64,000 nt of DNA from Paenibacillus amylolyticus (GCF_003719335.1 NZ_RIAS01000009.1:219811-283810), one strand, 5' to 3'; shown: positions 53,337 to 64,000, numbered from the stretch's first letter. Notes: a model not told the origin generated them from the letters alone. Numbers and translations are program-made.

Positions 53337-54733
53337 TTCGGCGTAATCAACGGTTTTTAACTCAATTGTATATCGCATCTGACTTTGGCGTTATTCAGCT
53401 TTCATTTTTGCTGGCGTGGTGGTTGAAATTTGAAAGTGATCTCTTGATAAATCAGAACCCGCTACCTATAGAAAAGTACTTGATGTGGAGCCTAGTATAC
53501 GCGGTACTTGCTATATTGGCAGGTTTGTTATCTTCACTTTATGTACCTAAACGCAAAAAGCGCTTTGTTGATGAACTTTGGAAAATTGTCCAATCTCACG
53601 GTATAGCCTTCTTCATGTTGCTCAGTCTAATGTTCTTTTTCAAAGAAGTAAATATCTCGCGCGCATATCTCGCGATGTATATAATCGGTAATGTGTCCTT
53701 CACATTGATTTATCGTTACATGGTGAAGTTACAATTAAAACATTTGCGCAAAAAAGGCTTCAACCGTCAGTTTGTGCTGATCCTTGGAGCAGGTTCACTT
53801 GGGAAACGTTTCTATGACAATCTCAAAAGTTATCCTGAACTCGGGTATGAAGTTACGGGCTTTCTGGATGATTACCGACATTGGAATCAAGTGGAACAGA
53901 AGAGATACAGCCCGATTCTAGGGAAAATCGACGAACTTGAAGAATTTTTGTCTACACACTATGTAGATGAGGTAATTCTGGCTTTGCCGCTGGATGCACA
54001 TGATAAATATTCGCATATTATCAATGTGTGTGAGAAGGCTGGAGTGCGCACACTAATTATTCCGGATTTCTTTGATTATCTACCGGCACGCCCTCACTTT
54101 GATAACTTTGCAGGTATGCCGATGATTAATGTGCGTGACATTCCGCTCGATATTACCATTAATCGTCTTATGAAACGTACGTTTGATATTGTGTTTTCGC
54201 TCGCGGCAATCATCTTCACATCTCCTATTATGCTCATTGTAGCGTTGGGGGTGCGTTTGACCTCGGCAGGGCCGGTTATCTTTAAACAGGAGCGTGTTGG
54301 ACTTAACAGACGTAACTTCATGATGTATAAGTTCCGTTCTATGAAGGCGATGCCTGAAGGTTTGGAAGACACAGGATGGTCAACTCAAAATGATCCACGT
54401 CGTACCGCCTTTGGAACGTTTATAAGGCGTACGAGTTTAGATGAGTTGCCTCAATTTTTCAATGTGTTGTTAGGACATATGAGCGTGGTGGGTCCGAGAC
54501 CGGAGCGACCGTATTATGTCAATCAGTTTCGGGATGAAATTCCTAAGTATATGATTAAACATCATGTTCGCCCAGGCATTACGGGATTAGCGCAGAGTAA
54601 GGGATTACGAGGGGATACCTCTATTGAGGATCGGATTGAACAGGATATTTTTTATATTGAGAACTGGTCTTTATTATTTGATATTAAAATTATATGGGAA
54701 ACCATTCGCAATGGTTTGAAAAATGCATATTGA
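53333..54733 (+). CDS. Polyisoprenyl-phosphate hexose-1-phosphate transferase (initiating enzyme, WbaP/WsaP type)
   Basis: This enzyme transfers a hexose-1-phosphate from a nucleotide sugar to undecaprenyl phosphate and so starts the glycan. The 466-residue protein has four N-terminal spans (about 10-115) and a CoA-binding-like central domain (about 145-250; FVLILGAGSLGKRFYDNL). The catalytic bacterial sugar transferase domain (about 280-466) has the re-entrant helix, QERVGLNRRNFMMYKFRS, the DELPQFFNVL motif and VGPRPERP. The ATGA overlap couples it to the upstream rhamnosyltransferase. Enzymes of this type start S-layer glycans in Geobacillus and Paenibacillus alvei. Confidence 0.92.
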   Translation: MIRRNQRFLTQLYIASDFGVIQLSFLLAWWLKFESDLLINQNPLPIEKYLMWSLVYAVLAILAGLLSSLYVPKRKKRFVDELWKIVQSHGIAFFMLLSLMFFFKEVNISRAYLAMYIIGNVSFTLIYRYMVKLQLKHLRKKGFNRQFVLILGAGSLGKRFYDNLKSYPELGYEVTGFLDDYRHWNQVEQKRYSPILGKIDELEEFLSTHYVDEVILALPLDAHDKYSHIINVCEKAGVRTLIIPDFFDYLPARPHFDNFAGMPMINVRDIPLDITINRLMKRTFDIVFSLAAIIFTSPIMLIVALGVRLTSAGPVIFKQERVGLNRRNFMMYKFRSMKAMPEGLEDTGWSTQNDPRRTAFGTFIRRTSLDELPQFFNVLLGHMSVVGPRPERPYYVNQFRDEIPKYMIKHHVRPGITGLAQSKGLRGDTSIEDRIEQDIFYIENWSLLFDIKIIWETIRNGLKNAY

Positions 54734-54831
54734 GTTTTCATGTAGATATGAGAAGGGGCACCAGATAACGACAGATGAATTGAATGATCTCTCTGGCTTC
54801 CCTTATCTGATCCTTGTCTCACACCATTGAA

Positions 54832-54855
54832 AGTCGCCCTAGGGCGGCTTTTTTG
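54832..54855 (+). terminator. Rho-independent terminator closing the polysaccharide locus
   Basis: AGTCGCCCT and AGGGCGGCT form a tight stem with almost no loop, followed by six Ts. Confidence 0.88.
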
Positions 54856-55005
54856 TTTTGCCCCTGCTTGATTCGGGTAGTTAGTTACCAAAAAGTAATG
54901 TTACACAACATGTACCGTCGTTAATAGTAAGTGAACAGCAATAATTAATTTGTGATACTTGTAAACTACTTTGACTAATACGTCTGCAAAGGATGTGTAA
55001 ATGAT

Positions 55006-55881
55006 ATGAAACGTATTGCCGCCGTTTTGACACTGTTGCTCGTTACCGTAGGTACACTCTTTTGGGCACATGACAGTCAAAGTGAGGAGCAACGTGATGG
55101 ATTTGCAAACTACCGATTAATCGCCCATGCGATGGGCAGTATTCGGGAACAGCCTTACACCAACGCGTATGAAGCGATGATTGCCAATTATGAAAAAGGT
55201 ACACGGGTATTCGAAATAGATTTCATGCTCACTTCGGATCGCGTAGCTGTAGCCAGACATGAGTGGACGGCTAATATGAGCAAAATGCTGGGACAGGATG
55301 AAGAGTTGCCAGAGCATAAGCAGGCCGGGGCGCTTACACACGATGAATTCATGAACACACCGATTCTTGGCATGTACCAGCCAATGGATGCCGATGGAAT
55401 TATGAAAGTGTTATCCAAGTACCCGGATATGTATATTGTAACGGATACCAAAGAGCAGAAGGACGAAGATATCCAGCAAGTGCTTCGATCATTGGTTAAT
55501 GCAGCGAAGAAACATGATTCATCAGCTCTAAGTCGAGTGGTGGTACAGATTTATAATGAACCTATGCTTGAAAAAGTAAAGGAGGTTTACAACTTCCCGT
55601 CCATTATCTACACGTTATACGCTACACAAGATACAGAGAGCCAAGTTGTTGATTTTGTGCAAAATAACGATATTGATGCTGTAACGATGCCGGAATATAA
55701 AGTAAACCAGAACTTTGTCGCTAAGCTGAAGAAGGCTGGGGCAGTCACCTATGTGCATACCATTAATGATACCCAGCAGGCGGTCAATTATGAAAAATGG
55801 GGTGTGTATGGGGTGTACTCCGATGTCCTGACAGAGCAGGAAATGGAAGATATGAATACAAGGTTTGCTTGGAAACCTTAA
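55006..55881 (+). CDS. Secreted GDPD/PLC-fold phosphodiesterase-like protein
   Basis: The 291-residue protein has an N-terminal signal peptide or anchor (MKRIAAVLTLLLVTVGTLFW). A TIM-barrel domain follows, with the glycerophosphodiester phosphodiesterase pattern: RLIAHAMG, FEIDFMLTSDRVAVARHEW (the E-x-D and later His), and YIVTDTKE. The usual HRG of GDPD enzymes reads HAM here, so the conserved Arg is missing and activity may differ. AAAGGATG precedes the ATG. It stands alone between two terminators. Whether the substrate is a lipid head group, teichoic acid or another diester is not visible. Confidence 0.75.
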   Translation: MKRIAAVLTLLLVTVGTLFWAHDSQSEEQRDGFANYRLIAHAMGSIREQPYTNAYEAMIANYEKGTRVFEIDFMLTSDRVAVARHEWTANMSKMLGQDEELPEHKQAGALTHDEFMNTPILGMYQPMDADGIMKVLSKYPDMYIVTDTKEQKDEDIQQVLRSLVNAAKKHDSSALSRVVVQIYNEPMLEKVKEVYNFPSIIYTLYATQDTESQVVDFVQNNDIDAVTMPEYKVNQNFVAKLKKAGAVTYVHTINDTQQAVNYEKWGVYGVYSDVLTEQEMEDMNTRFAWKP

Positions 55882-55948
55882 ATCATTCAAAACCCAGAAG
55901 AGACTCAATATATGCTAAAAAACATTTGTAAGAGAATCAAATTTTAAG

Positions 55949-55996
55949 ACATAGACTTTTTAGGGATGGATACAGCAAAAAAGTCTGTGTTTTTTC
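55949..55996 (+). terminator. Rho-independent terminator after the GDPD-like gene
   Basis: ACATAGACTTTTT (55949-55961) pairs with AAAAAAGTCTGTGT (55977-55990), followed by a T-run. Confidence 0.82.
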
Positions 55997-56017
55997 TGTT
56001 CGCCTTTTATACGAACA

Positions 56018-56046
56018 TTGACACCTACTGTCTGCTGACTTAGACT
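56018..56046 (+). promoter_or_regulatory. Promoter of pcrB (and possibly pcrA-ligA)
   Basis: TTGACA (56018-56023), a perfect -35, is 17 nt from TAGACT (56041-56046). It lies 50 nt before the pcrB start codon. Confidence 0.65.
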
Positions 56047-56095
56047 TAGTTTACAAGCTTTTTAGGATGCAGAAGAACCTCTGGAGGAATGTTCG

Positions 56096-56800
56096 TTGAT
56101 AGACATGATTAAGCAGTGGAGACACGTATTTAAGCTCGACCCCGACAGGGAAATTACCGATGAGGCATTGGATCAGGTATGCATGTCTGGAACGGATGCG
56201 ATTATCGTGGGTGGATCATCAGGTATTACGTATGATAATACGGTAGATCTGATGTCCCGGGTGCGTCGCTATGAACTGCCGTGTGTGTTGGAAGTATCCG
56301 ATCTGGAGGCAGTTGTGCCTGGGTTTGACGGGTATCTGATCCCGATGGTGCTGAACACAGCGGACAGCAGATGGATGATTGGACAGCACCAGCAGGCTAT
56401 CGAGCGTTATGGCTATTTGATCCCTTGGGATTTGCTGATTACCGAGGGGTATATTGTGCTTCATGCGGACTCGACTGTGGCGAGGTTAACCGGAGCAGAT
56501 ACGGAACTGACGACAGAGGCTGCGGTTGCTTACGCTCAAGCTGGAGAACGGTTACTGAACCTGCCCATTATATATATGGAGTACAGCGGAACTTTCGGGG
56601 ATATGGAGCTGGTTGGCGAGACACATAGACAATTGGAGCGATCGCATCTCATTTATGGCGGTGGAATCGATACAGCAGAGAAAGCAGGACAAGCTGCCCA
56701 AGTTGCGGATACCATTGTTGTTGGTAATATTGTGTACAGCCATTTGAGTCAAGCATTGGAAACGGTACAAGCTGTGAAAGGCGATCGAAGTGACACCTGA
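56096..56800 (+). CDS. pcrB: Heptaprenylglyceryl phosphate synthase
   Basis: PcrB joins a long polyprenyl diphosphate to glycerol-1-phosphate, forming an archaeal-like ether lipid in Bacillales. The 234-residue TIM barrel has DAIIVGGSSGITYDNTVDLM at the front, LIPWDLLITEGYIVLH in the middle and the phosphate-binding GGGIDTAEKAGQAAQVADTI near the end. The TTG start at 56096 follows GGAGGAA by 7 nt. In many Bacillales it heads the pcrB-pcrA-ligA operon. Here pcrA follows after 438 bp that contain repeat elements. Confidence 0.93.
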   Translation: MIDMIKQWRHVFKLDPDREITDEALDQVCMSGTDAIIVGGSSGITYDNTVDLMSRVRRYELPCVLEVSDLEAVVPGFDGYLIPMVLNTADSRWMIGQHQQAIERYGYLIPWDLLITEGYIVLHADSTVARLTGADTELTTEAAVAYAQAGERLLNLPIIYMEYSGTFGDMELVGETHRQLERSHLIYGGGIDTAEKAGQAAQVADTIVVGNIVYSHLSQALETVQAVKGDRSDT

Positions 56801-56929
56801 CCGGTTTAGTTTACCATTCTCCCATATTCCCCGTAGAATCTGTTAAAATAGAACTTTGGCTTTTATTGATTTAATTTCATTCAAGTAATAATGCTTTCAG
56901 GTGCCTAATATCTCTTAATGATCTATGTA

Positions 56930-57015
56930 TACACAGAAACGGAAGATACGGAGTAATCTGAAGAAGTGAAATCTTTATAAAACTGAAGATTCATTACAGT
57001 TTTCTAGATATTCTT
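56930..57015 (+). repeat. Degenerate half copy of the structured repeat
   Basis: From TATACACAGAAACGGAAGAT onward, the sequence follows the 5' half of the repeat family: ACACAGAAACGGA is shared with copy B, and ACGGAGTAATCTGAAGAA parallels copy C. The right half and core are missing. It ends in a hairpin AAACTG...ACAGTTT (about 56977-57003) that is not in the other copies. It lies immediately upstream of copy C and so forms a tandem with it. Before it, 56801-56929 holds nothing recognisable. Confidence 0.45.
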
Positions 57016-57028
57016 ACCTACCCACAAA

Positions 57029-57210
57029 GTATAAGGCGACTACGTTTACACATGAACGGAGAGTGCGGAAGCGATCTGGAGAAACGAAGTGTTCGTATTT
57101 ATCACCGGATTTTCCCTTTGTCAAAGGGGATCAAAAAATCTGGGGATAACGACGATCGGAAGATGCTACTGCACTCGGAGTGACCTGTGTAACCCATAGT
57201 ACTCTTATAT
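57029..57210 (+). repeat. Structured interspersed repeat, copy C (leader of pcrA)
   Basis: This shorter copy lacks the AGCTTTC/GAAAGCT hairpin. Its arms, GTATAAGGCGACTACGTTTACAC (in part, from 57029) and the right arm from 57187 (GTGTAACCCATAGTACTC, then TTATAT), pair with each other although their sequence differs from copies A and B. The second stem GTGCGGAAGCGATCT (57064-57078) pairs with AGATGCTACTGCAC (57161-57174); again both strands differ from copy A while pairing is kept. The core AAATCTGGGGATAAC is identical to A and B. It ends 28 nt before the pcrA start. Confidence 0.72.
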
Positions 57211-57238
57211 GACCAACTAACGAAAGGAGCATGCATGC

Positions 57239-59608
57239 ATGCAACCTGTAAATATACATGACGCCGTAGCACGGCTGAACACTCCTCAGCGGCAAGCTGT
57301 TGAGGCAACGGATGGACCGCTGCTTATTATGGCTGGCGCGGGCTCGGGCAAAACCCGGGTGCTGACACACCGGATTGCCTATCTGATCGCAACACGGAAA
57401 GCACCCCCGTGGGGAATTTTGGCGATTACGTTTACGAATAAAGCTGCTCGGGAGATGCAGGATCGGGTATCCCAACTGGTAGGCGGATCTCAGGGCCGCG
57501 ATATTTGGGTATCCACGTTTCACTCCATGTGTGTGCGCATCTTGCGCCGTGACATTGAACGGATCGGTTTTACATCCAACTTTAGTATTTTGGATTCATC
57601 CGACCAGTTATCCGTTATTCGTAGCTGTATGAAAGATCAGAACATCGATACGAAAAAGTTCGAACCCAAAGCTGTTCAGGCGATGATGAGCACGGCCAAA
57701 AATGAACTGATTAGTCCGGAGCAATACGAGAAACAGGCGGGCGATTATTTTGAAGGCATTGTAGCGAAGGTATATACGATGTATCAGAAACGTCTCAGAG
57801 CCAACAACTCACTCGACTTCGACGATCTGATTATGGCCACGATTCAACTGTTCAAAGAAGTGCCGGAAGTGCTTGATTTTTACCAAAAGAAATTCCAATA
57901 CATTCATGTCGATGAGTATCAGGATACGAACCGTGCACAGTACATGTTGTGCCGTATGCTGGCTGACAGCCACCACCGTATCTGCGTCGTAGGGGATAGT
58001 GACCAGTCGATCTATCGCTGGCGTGGGGCGGATATTACCAACATCCTTAACTTTGAAAAAGATTACCCGGAAGCGCAGACGATCCTGCTCGAGCAGAATT
58101 ATCGTTCTACTTCCAACATCCTGAATGCAGCGAATGAAGTCATCGGCCTGAATACGGGCCGCAAGCCGAAGAAGCTGTGGACGGACAAAGAAGGCGGATC
58201 AAAGATCAAGGTGTATCGTGCCGATTCCGAGCATGATGAGGGGTATTTTGTAACCTCCGAGATTAGTAAAAATGTGAAGAACGGCAAATCCTATCAGCAA
58301 CATGCGATTCTGTATCGTACCAATGCTCAGTCCCGGGTTATCGAGGAAATTTTGATCAAGTCTGATATTCCGTATCAGATTGTCGGCGGCATCAAGTTCT
58401 ATGATCGGAAAGAGATCAAGGATATTTTGGCTTATCTGCGTCTGTTGTCCAACCCGGATGATGATATCAGTTTGACCCGGATTATTAATGTGCCGAAGCG
58501 CAGCATCGGAGATACGACAGTAGCTAAGCTGGCTGCAGCGGCTGGAGAACGCGGGGTTTCCATTTTCCGTGTACTGCAAGTGGTTGATGATCTCGGTTTC
58601 GCTGGTCGCACGCGTAATGCACTGGTGGAGTTCTATGATATGATCGCAGCTCTGCACCAGATGGTTGAATATCTGTCCGTGACTGAACTGACCGAGAAGA
58701 TTCTGGAGATGAGCCAGTATCGTGACGAGATGCAGAAGGAAAACACCATTGAATCTCGCGCAAGACTGGAGAATATTGAAGAGTTCCTGTCGGTAACGAT
58801 GGAGTTTGAGAAAAATAATGAAGACAAAACGCTTGTTTCGTTTCTCACCGATCTGGCACTCATTGCAGACATCGACAGCATGAACGATGACGAAGAGGAT
58901 CAGAGCGATGCGGTCACGTTGATGACGATGCACAGTGCCAAAGGTCTGGAGTTCCCTGTTGTCTTTATCGTAGGTATGGAGGAAGGGGTCTTCCCTCACA
59001 GCCGTGCTTTTATGGATAATGAAGAGCTGGAGGAGGAACGTCGTCTGGCTTACGTGGGGATTACACGGGCTGAGGAGCAGTTATTTCTCTCGTGTGCGCA
59101 GATGCGGACCTTGTTTGGGCGTACAACGGCCAATCCGCCATCCCGTTTCCTGGATGAAATCCCGGATGAGCTGAAGGAGGATACTTCCATTGCACGCGAC
59201 CGTTACCGCCGAGGAACCAGCACAGGCGGAGGTTCATATGGAGGACGTGGTTTAGGCTCCAGTGGTGGAAGCAATTTCGGCGGCGCTGCAAGTGCGTCCA
59301 AGCTGTTTGAGCAACAAAGCCGAAGTGGTTCATCCGCAACAGCTTCATCTGGGCCAACGTCCCGGGTAACTACGAGTACATCCCGTCCAACCTTTGCGGC
59401 ACCAACATCGGCTTCAAAATCGGCCTCATCCGAAAGTGCGGCAGGATTTAAGGCAGGCGACAAAGTGCAACACGGCAAATGGGGGACAGGTACCATCGTT
59501 GCAGTAAAAGGCAGTGGTAATGATACCGAACTGCAGATTGCATTCCCGGCTCCAGTCGGAGTGAAACGTCTACTCGCTGGATTTGCCCCGATTACCAAAG
59601 TGGAATAA
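57239..59608 (+). CDS. pcrA: ATP-dependent DNA helicase PcrA (UvrD family)
   Basis: PcrA is the essential Gram-positive SF1A helicase in repair and in clearing RecA and RNA polymerase from DNA. The 789-residue protein has Walker [12 protein letters not shown] (about 31-41), [11 protein letters not shown], the VDEYQDTN box, [14 protein letters not shown], and the late motifs [15 protein letters not shown] and [12 protein letters not shown] Ser/Gly/Thr-rich disordered linker (about 655-735) leads to a C-terminal Tudor-like module ([15 protein letters not shown]) that binds RNA polymerase in B. subtilis. The ATG at 57239 follows AAAGGAG by 9 nt; nearby ATGs are in other frames. ligA follows after 118 bp. 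Confidence 0.97.
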   Translation: MQPVNIHDAVARLNTPQRQAVEATDGPLLIMAGAGSGKTRVLTHRIAYLIATRKAPPWGILAITFTNKAAREMQDRVSQLVGGSQGRDIWVSTFHSMCVRILRRDIERIGFTSNFSILDSSDQLSVIRSCMKDQNIDTKKFEPKAVQAMMSTAKNELISPEQYEKQAGDYFEGIVAKVYTMYQKRLRANNSLDFDDLIMATIQLFKEVPEVLDFYQKKFQYIHVDEYQDTNRAQYMLCRMLADSHHRICVVGDSDQSIYRWRGADITNILNFEKDYPEAQTILLEQNYRSTSNILNAANEVIGLNTGRKPKKLWTDKEGGSKIKVYRADSEHDEGYFVTSEISKNVKNGKSYQQHAILYRTNAQSRVIEEILIKSDIPYQIVGGIKFYDRKEIKDILAYLRLLSNPDDDISLTRIINVPKRSIGDTTVAKLAAAAGERGVSIFRVLQVVDDLGFAGRTRNALVEFYDMIAALHQMVEYLSVTELTEKILEMSQYRDEMQKENTIESRARLENIEEFLSVTMEFEKNNEDKTLVSFLTDLALIADIDSMNDDEEDQSDAVTLMTMHSAKGLEFPVVFIVGMEEGVFPHSRAFMDNEELEEERRLAYVGITRAEEQLFLSCAQMRTLFGRTTANPPSRFLDEIPDELKEDTSIARDRYRRGTSTGGGSYGGRGLGSSGGSNFGGAASASKLFEQQSRSGSSATASSGPTSRVTTSTSRPTFAAPTSASKSASSESAAGFKAGDKVQHGKWGTGTIVAVKGSGNDTELQIAFPAPVGVKRLLAGFAPITKVE

Positions 59609-59630
59609 GAATAAACGGCCTATTGTATGA

Positions 59631-61739
<2,109 letters not shown>

Positions 61740-61817
61740 AACGTTAATATCTACAGTTTTGCGTCAGCACGTGTCATAGGCATTAATTAGGTACTTGATA
61801 CAAGTAGCTTGTAAAGA

Positions 61818-61865
61818 AAGAGGCCTCCAAAAACACGCAAATGTCGTGTCAGGAGGCTTCTTTTG
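61818..61865. terminator. Terminator between ligA and the molybdoenzyme gene
   Basis: AAGAGGCCTCC pairs with GGAGGCTTCTTTT, with an inner ACACG/CGTGT stem. It separates two convergent genes and ends in a T-run on the plus strand. Confidence 0.8.
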
Positions 61866-61882
61866 TATACGCTGGAGATCTG

Positions 61883-63265
61883 TTATGAACCCGTTATATT
61901 TGGAAAACGCTGAGAAGCACCGGATAACCATGCATCTTTGTCGTATCCCCGTTCTTCCCAATACCCGATATGCTCGCTGTCGATGACTTCAATACGGTTC
62001 AACCACTTGACCGATTTGTAGGCGTACATCTGCGGAATAACGAGTCGTACAGGTCCACCAAGATCCGCAGGGATAGGTTTGCCGTCATGCATGACCGCAA
62101 TCATAATATCATCCATTTGTGCCTGCTCTAGTGTGATCGCATCGGTATATACCCCGTCTCCGGAATAAAATTTGACGCTGTGCGCTCCAGGCTTTATACC
62201 GGCATTCTCCAGAACATGCTTCAGAGGAATGCCTTCCCATGTATTCTTGTACACGGACCAGCCAGTAACGCAGTGGAAATCACTGACTTGCACGGTGCGT
62301 GCAAGCTTGACGAACTGTTCCCAATTCCAGATCTGAGCACGTTCTACAAGACCATCTACCCGAAATGACCAGTTTGCATTAGAGAATGATGGAATGGGGG
62401 TTACCGTATATACACGAAAATGTCCCTCGGCGCCCCCGCCAATTGGAGGAGATGAAGAAGATAAAGGTTGCGGAAGTGGAACCATCCGATTGGGGTCAGT
62501 CTCAAGCATGCTGTCTATGCTGTTATCAAACTTGAGGTTTTTACCTACCCATGATACAAATGTAGGTCCAAGAGTAACGGCGAGTCCTATACCCACAGCA
62601 GAACGGATGAAGGCTCGACGGGTGTATACAGGTTGCGGTTTCTCTATGTTTGGGACGTTATTTCTATTAGAGTCTTTGTGTGCATGGAGAACAGATGAGG
62701 CTGCTGGTCTGTTATCCGTGTCTGATTCCTCTTCCTTGGAATAGGGACTTTCGGCTTTTTCCACACTTGGTTTCTGTATGGATGGTTCATTATGGATCGT
62801 ACGGCGTGTAGAGTCTTTTAACCAGCGCGTACGTGTGATGGAGTGATAGATAATATAAGGTAAACCAACCCATGTGAGTAAATCGTGAATCAGAAGTGCG
62901 GCATTGGACCATCGTGGCCCCACAAGCTTGAACTGCCATAAGACGATGCCAGATAATAGCCATCCAATCAGAAGTGCAAGAACGATGATGGTATTTGCCT
63001 TTTGCCATGGCTTATTGCGAAGTTGCTTCCAATGCTTGCCGGCCAAAAATAAGTAATACACGACAGGCGCAAGCATAGCAATGCCCACGGCAATATGTAA
63101 CCATTTTAACCAAACACGTCCGATACCCAGAGTTTCACGCCAAAAGCCACCAATTAATATGAGACCCGTAATGGCAAGAACCACAACAATCCAGGCATTC
63201 CAGGCATGAATAGAAACGAGCTTCTTGCCGTAGCCTTTACGCATCACTTTTAACCATTGTTTCAA
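61883..63265 (-). CDS. Sulfite-oxidase-type molybdopterin protein fused to a cytochrome-b-like membrane domain
   Basis: The 460-residue protein starts with about four membrane spans (15-160). Their histidines (IHAWNAW, WLHIAVG, IHDLLTW, IYHSITR) resemble b-type cytochrome heme ligands. A charged linker (about 165-210) follows, then a twin-arginine-like segment with a second hydrophobic stretch (RRAFIRSAVGIGLAVTLG, near 215). The oxidoreductase domain has the molybdenum cysteine C332 in DFHCVTGWS and GPVRLVIPQMYAYKSVKW. It looks like a fusion of MsrP/YedY-type catalytic and YedZ-like membrane subunits. The TTG start follows GAGGTG by 8 nt. The substrate could be protein methionine sulfoxide or a small oxo-compound. 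Confidence 0.82.
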   Translation of the reverse strand: MKQWLKVMRKGYGKKLVSIHAWNAWIVVVLAITGLILIGGFWRETLGIGRVWLKWLHIAVGIAMLAPVVYYLFLAGKHWKQLRNKPWQKANTIIVLALLIGWLLSGIVLWQFKLVGPRWSNAALLIHDLLTWVGLPYIIYHSITRTRWLKDSTRRTIHNEPSIQKPSVEKAESPYSKEEESDTDNRPAASSVLHAHKDSNRNNVPNIEKPQPVYTRRAFIRSAVGIGLAVTLGPTFVSWVGKNLKFDNSIDSMLETDPNRMVPLPQPLSSSSPPIGGGAEGHFRVYTVTPIPSFSNANWSFRVDGLVERAQIWNWEQFVKLARTVQVSDFHCVTGWSVYKNTWEGIPLKHVLENAGIKPGAHSVKFYSGDGVYTDAITLEQAQMDDIMIAVMHDGKPIPADLGGPVRLVIPQMYAYKSVKWLNRIEVIDSEHIGYWEERGYDKDAWLSGASQRFPNITGS

Positions 63266-63620
63266 ATGTTTTCACCTCGCGTCATGGATTTGAACTAGAA
63301 ATCGAAATCGTAGGCTAAAAGTAGAATCATGATAGATCGATTTTCAAAAAAATCAAAAGCGGATCTAAAACGAGTGCAGGAAGGTTGTTTATAAAATGTG
63401 ATCCCGGTGTTGCACAGTTAGAACTTTTATCAACCTAGGCTACTTCCTCTAATTAAAGATACCTTATTATAAAGTTTTTGGATCACTTACTTCAAATTCG
63501 TTCTTGTTCGAGCTGTTTCTTCTTTTGTTTTGCTTTGCAAAGCCAAATGTCGCTCCATTTCAATCTTTCATTCCTAGCAACTTACAACGTTCTTACTGGA
63601 ATATGAAAAAAGTTGAATAA
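63266..63620. other. Gene-free stretch upstream of the rRNA promoters
   Basis: No coding capacity or tRNA is seen. The left half is AT-rich with short Phe/Lys-like frames only. Around 63480-63590 the plus strand is T/C-rich and contains an imperfect palindrome TTGCTTTGCAAAGCCAA (about 63529-63545). It separates the minus-strand molybdoenzyme gene from the rRNA operon. Confidence 0.4.
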
Positions 63621-63625
63621 AACAC

Positions 63626-63654
63626 TTGCTAAAAGAATGACAGCGTGATATATT
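63626..63654 (+). promoter_or_regulatory. rRNA operon promoter P1 (candidate)
   Basis: TTGCTA (63626-63631) and TATATT (63649-63654) are 17 nt apart, about 270 nt before the 16S start. Tandem promoters are usual for Bacillales rRNA operons. Confidence 0.5.
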
Positions 63655-63714
63655 ATTTCTTGTCGCTTCAAACGGAAGGTATTGAGTAGCTTTGAAGAGT
63701 GACGAAAAAGATTG

Positions 63715-63744
63715 TTGACAGAAATTAAGTTGACATGATATGAT
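63715..63744 (+). promoter_or_regulatory. rRNA operon promoter P2
   Basis: A perfect -35 TTGACA (63715-63720) is 18 nt from TATGAT (63739-63744). Downstream, GTTCCTTGAAAACTGAACAA (about 63791-63810) resembles the boxA/leader segment found in Bacillales rRNA leaders, followed by a GAGC...GCTC hairpin (about 63858-63871). Confidence 0.7.
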
Positions 63745-63924
63745 AAATTTCCTGTCCGGTTGACGTAAGTTGTCACAAGATAAGGTGAACAAGTTCCTTG
63801 AAAACTGAACAAATGGATAGTAACTTTTGATTTACAATGAATCGTCAGATTCAAAATGAGCTTATCGCTCTTTTCAATACCCCGATGAGTTTCACAGTGT
63901 TTAACGACGCTGATGAAATTCATC

Positions 63925-64000
63925 TTTATTGGAGAGTTTGATCCTGGCTCAGGACGAACGCTGGCGGCATGCCTAATACATGCAAGTCGAGCGGACTTGA
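63925..64000 (+). rRNA. rrs: 16S ribosomal RNA, 5' end (continues beyond the window)
   Basis: The sequence from about 63925 contains the universal 16S start GAGAGTTTGATCCTGGCTCA, then ACGAACGCTGGCGGC and TGCCTAATACATGCAAGTCG, all highly conserved in bacterial 16S. The exact 5' end is set by analogy with B. subtilis 16S, which begins just before GGAGAG. Only the first 76 nt are present. Confidence 0.97.

Overview
The window reads as chromosome from a Gram-positive, low-to-moderate GC, spore-forming Firmicute, most likely Paenibacillus. The grounds are strong AGGAGG-type ribosome binding sites with frequent TTG/GTG starts, the block ftsE-ftsX ... S41 protease (CtpB-like) ... PDZ membrane protein (MinJ-like) ... 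uvrB ... uvrA that parallels the Bacillus subtilis chromosome, a pcrB-pcrA-ligA operon, copper-amine-oxidase-type wall proteins, and a Bacillales-type 16S rRNA start at the right edge. Genus assignment is inference; nothing was searched.

Layout. 1-6990: the 5' end of a VanW-family gene (minus), then ftsEX, an EnvC/CwlO-like M23 hydrolase, a CtpB-like protease and a MinJ-like protein, i.e. cell-division and wall-turnover genes. 6993-12462: a divergent two-component system and a three-gene ABC-2 exporter resembling the B. subtilis linearmycin-resistance (Lnr) module. 12702-14325: motA-motB stator pair (minus). 14495-19797: uvrB and uvrA, split by 452 bp with a terminator, a promoter and a structured repeat. 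19798-20745: a gene-free stretch full of inverted repeats. 20746-31272: a small membrane protein, an HtrA-like protease, a copper-amine-oxidase-domain protein, a U32 family protein and a SWIM/SNF2 helicase.

31414-54733 is a surface-polysaccharide or glycoprotein locus. It holds galU, an O-antigen-ligase-like membrane protein with TPRs (minus strand), a Wzm/Wzt-type ABC exporter, about seven glycosyltransferases, a methyltransferase with a long coiled coil, a GT2-DUF2304-GtrA triad, a complete dTDP-L-rhamnose pathway (rfbACBD) and a polyisoprenyl-phosphate hexose-1-phosphate transferase. The likely logic is: the initiating transferase loads the lipid carrier, the glycosyltransferases extend it with rhamnose and other sugars, the methyltransferase may cap the chain, Wzm/Wzt exports it, and the ligase-like protein may attach it to a surface acceptor. 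About 35.0-47.9 kb is strikingly AT-rich compared with both flanks, which suggests horizontal exchange of the strain-specific centre. 55006-61739: a GDPD-fold lipoprotein-like protein, then pcrB-pcrA-ligA. 61883-63265: a sulfite-oxidase-type molybdoenzyme fused to a cytochrome-b-like membrane domain (minus). The window ends with an rRNA promoter region and the first 76 nt of a 16S gene.

The most unusual signal is a family of roughly 175-245 nt structured repeats (3715-3950, 16667-16910, 57029-57210, plus a degenerate half copy at 56930-57015). Each has matching terminal arms and internal stems. The stems differ in sequence between copies while staying paired, and the copies share an invariant core. 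Two of the three sit immediately upstream of DNA-repair genes (uvrA, pcrA). A second palindromic family forms a nested four-unit structure at 20271-20465.
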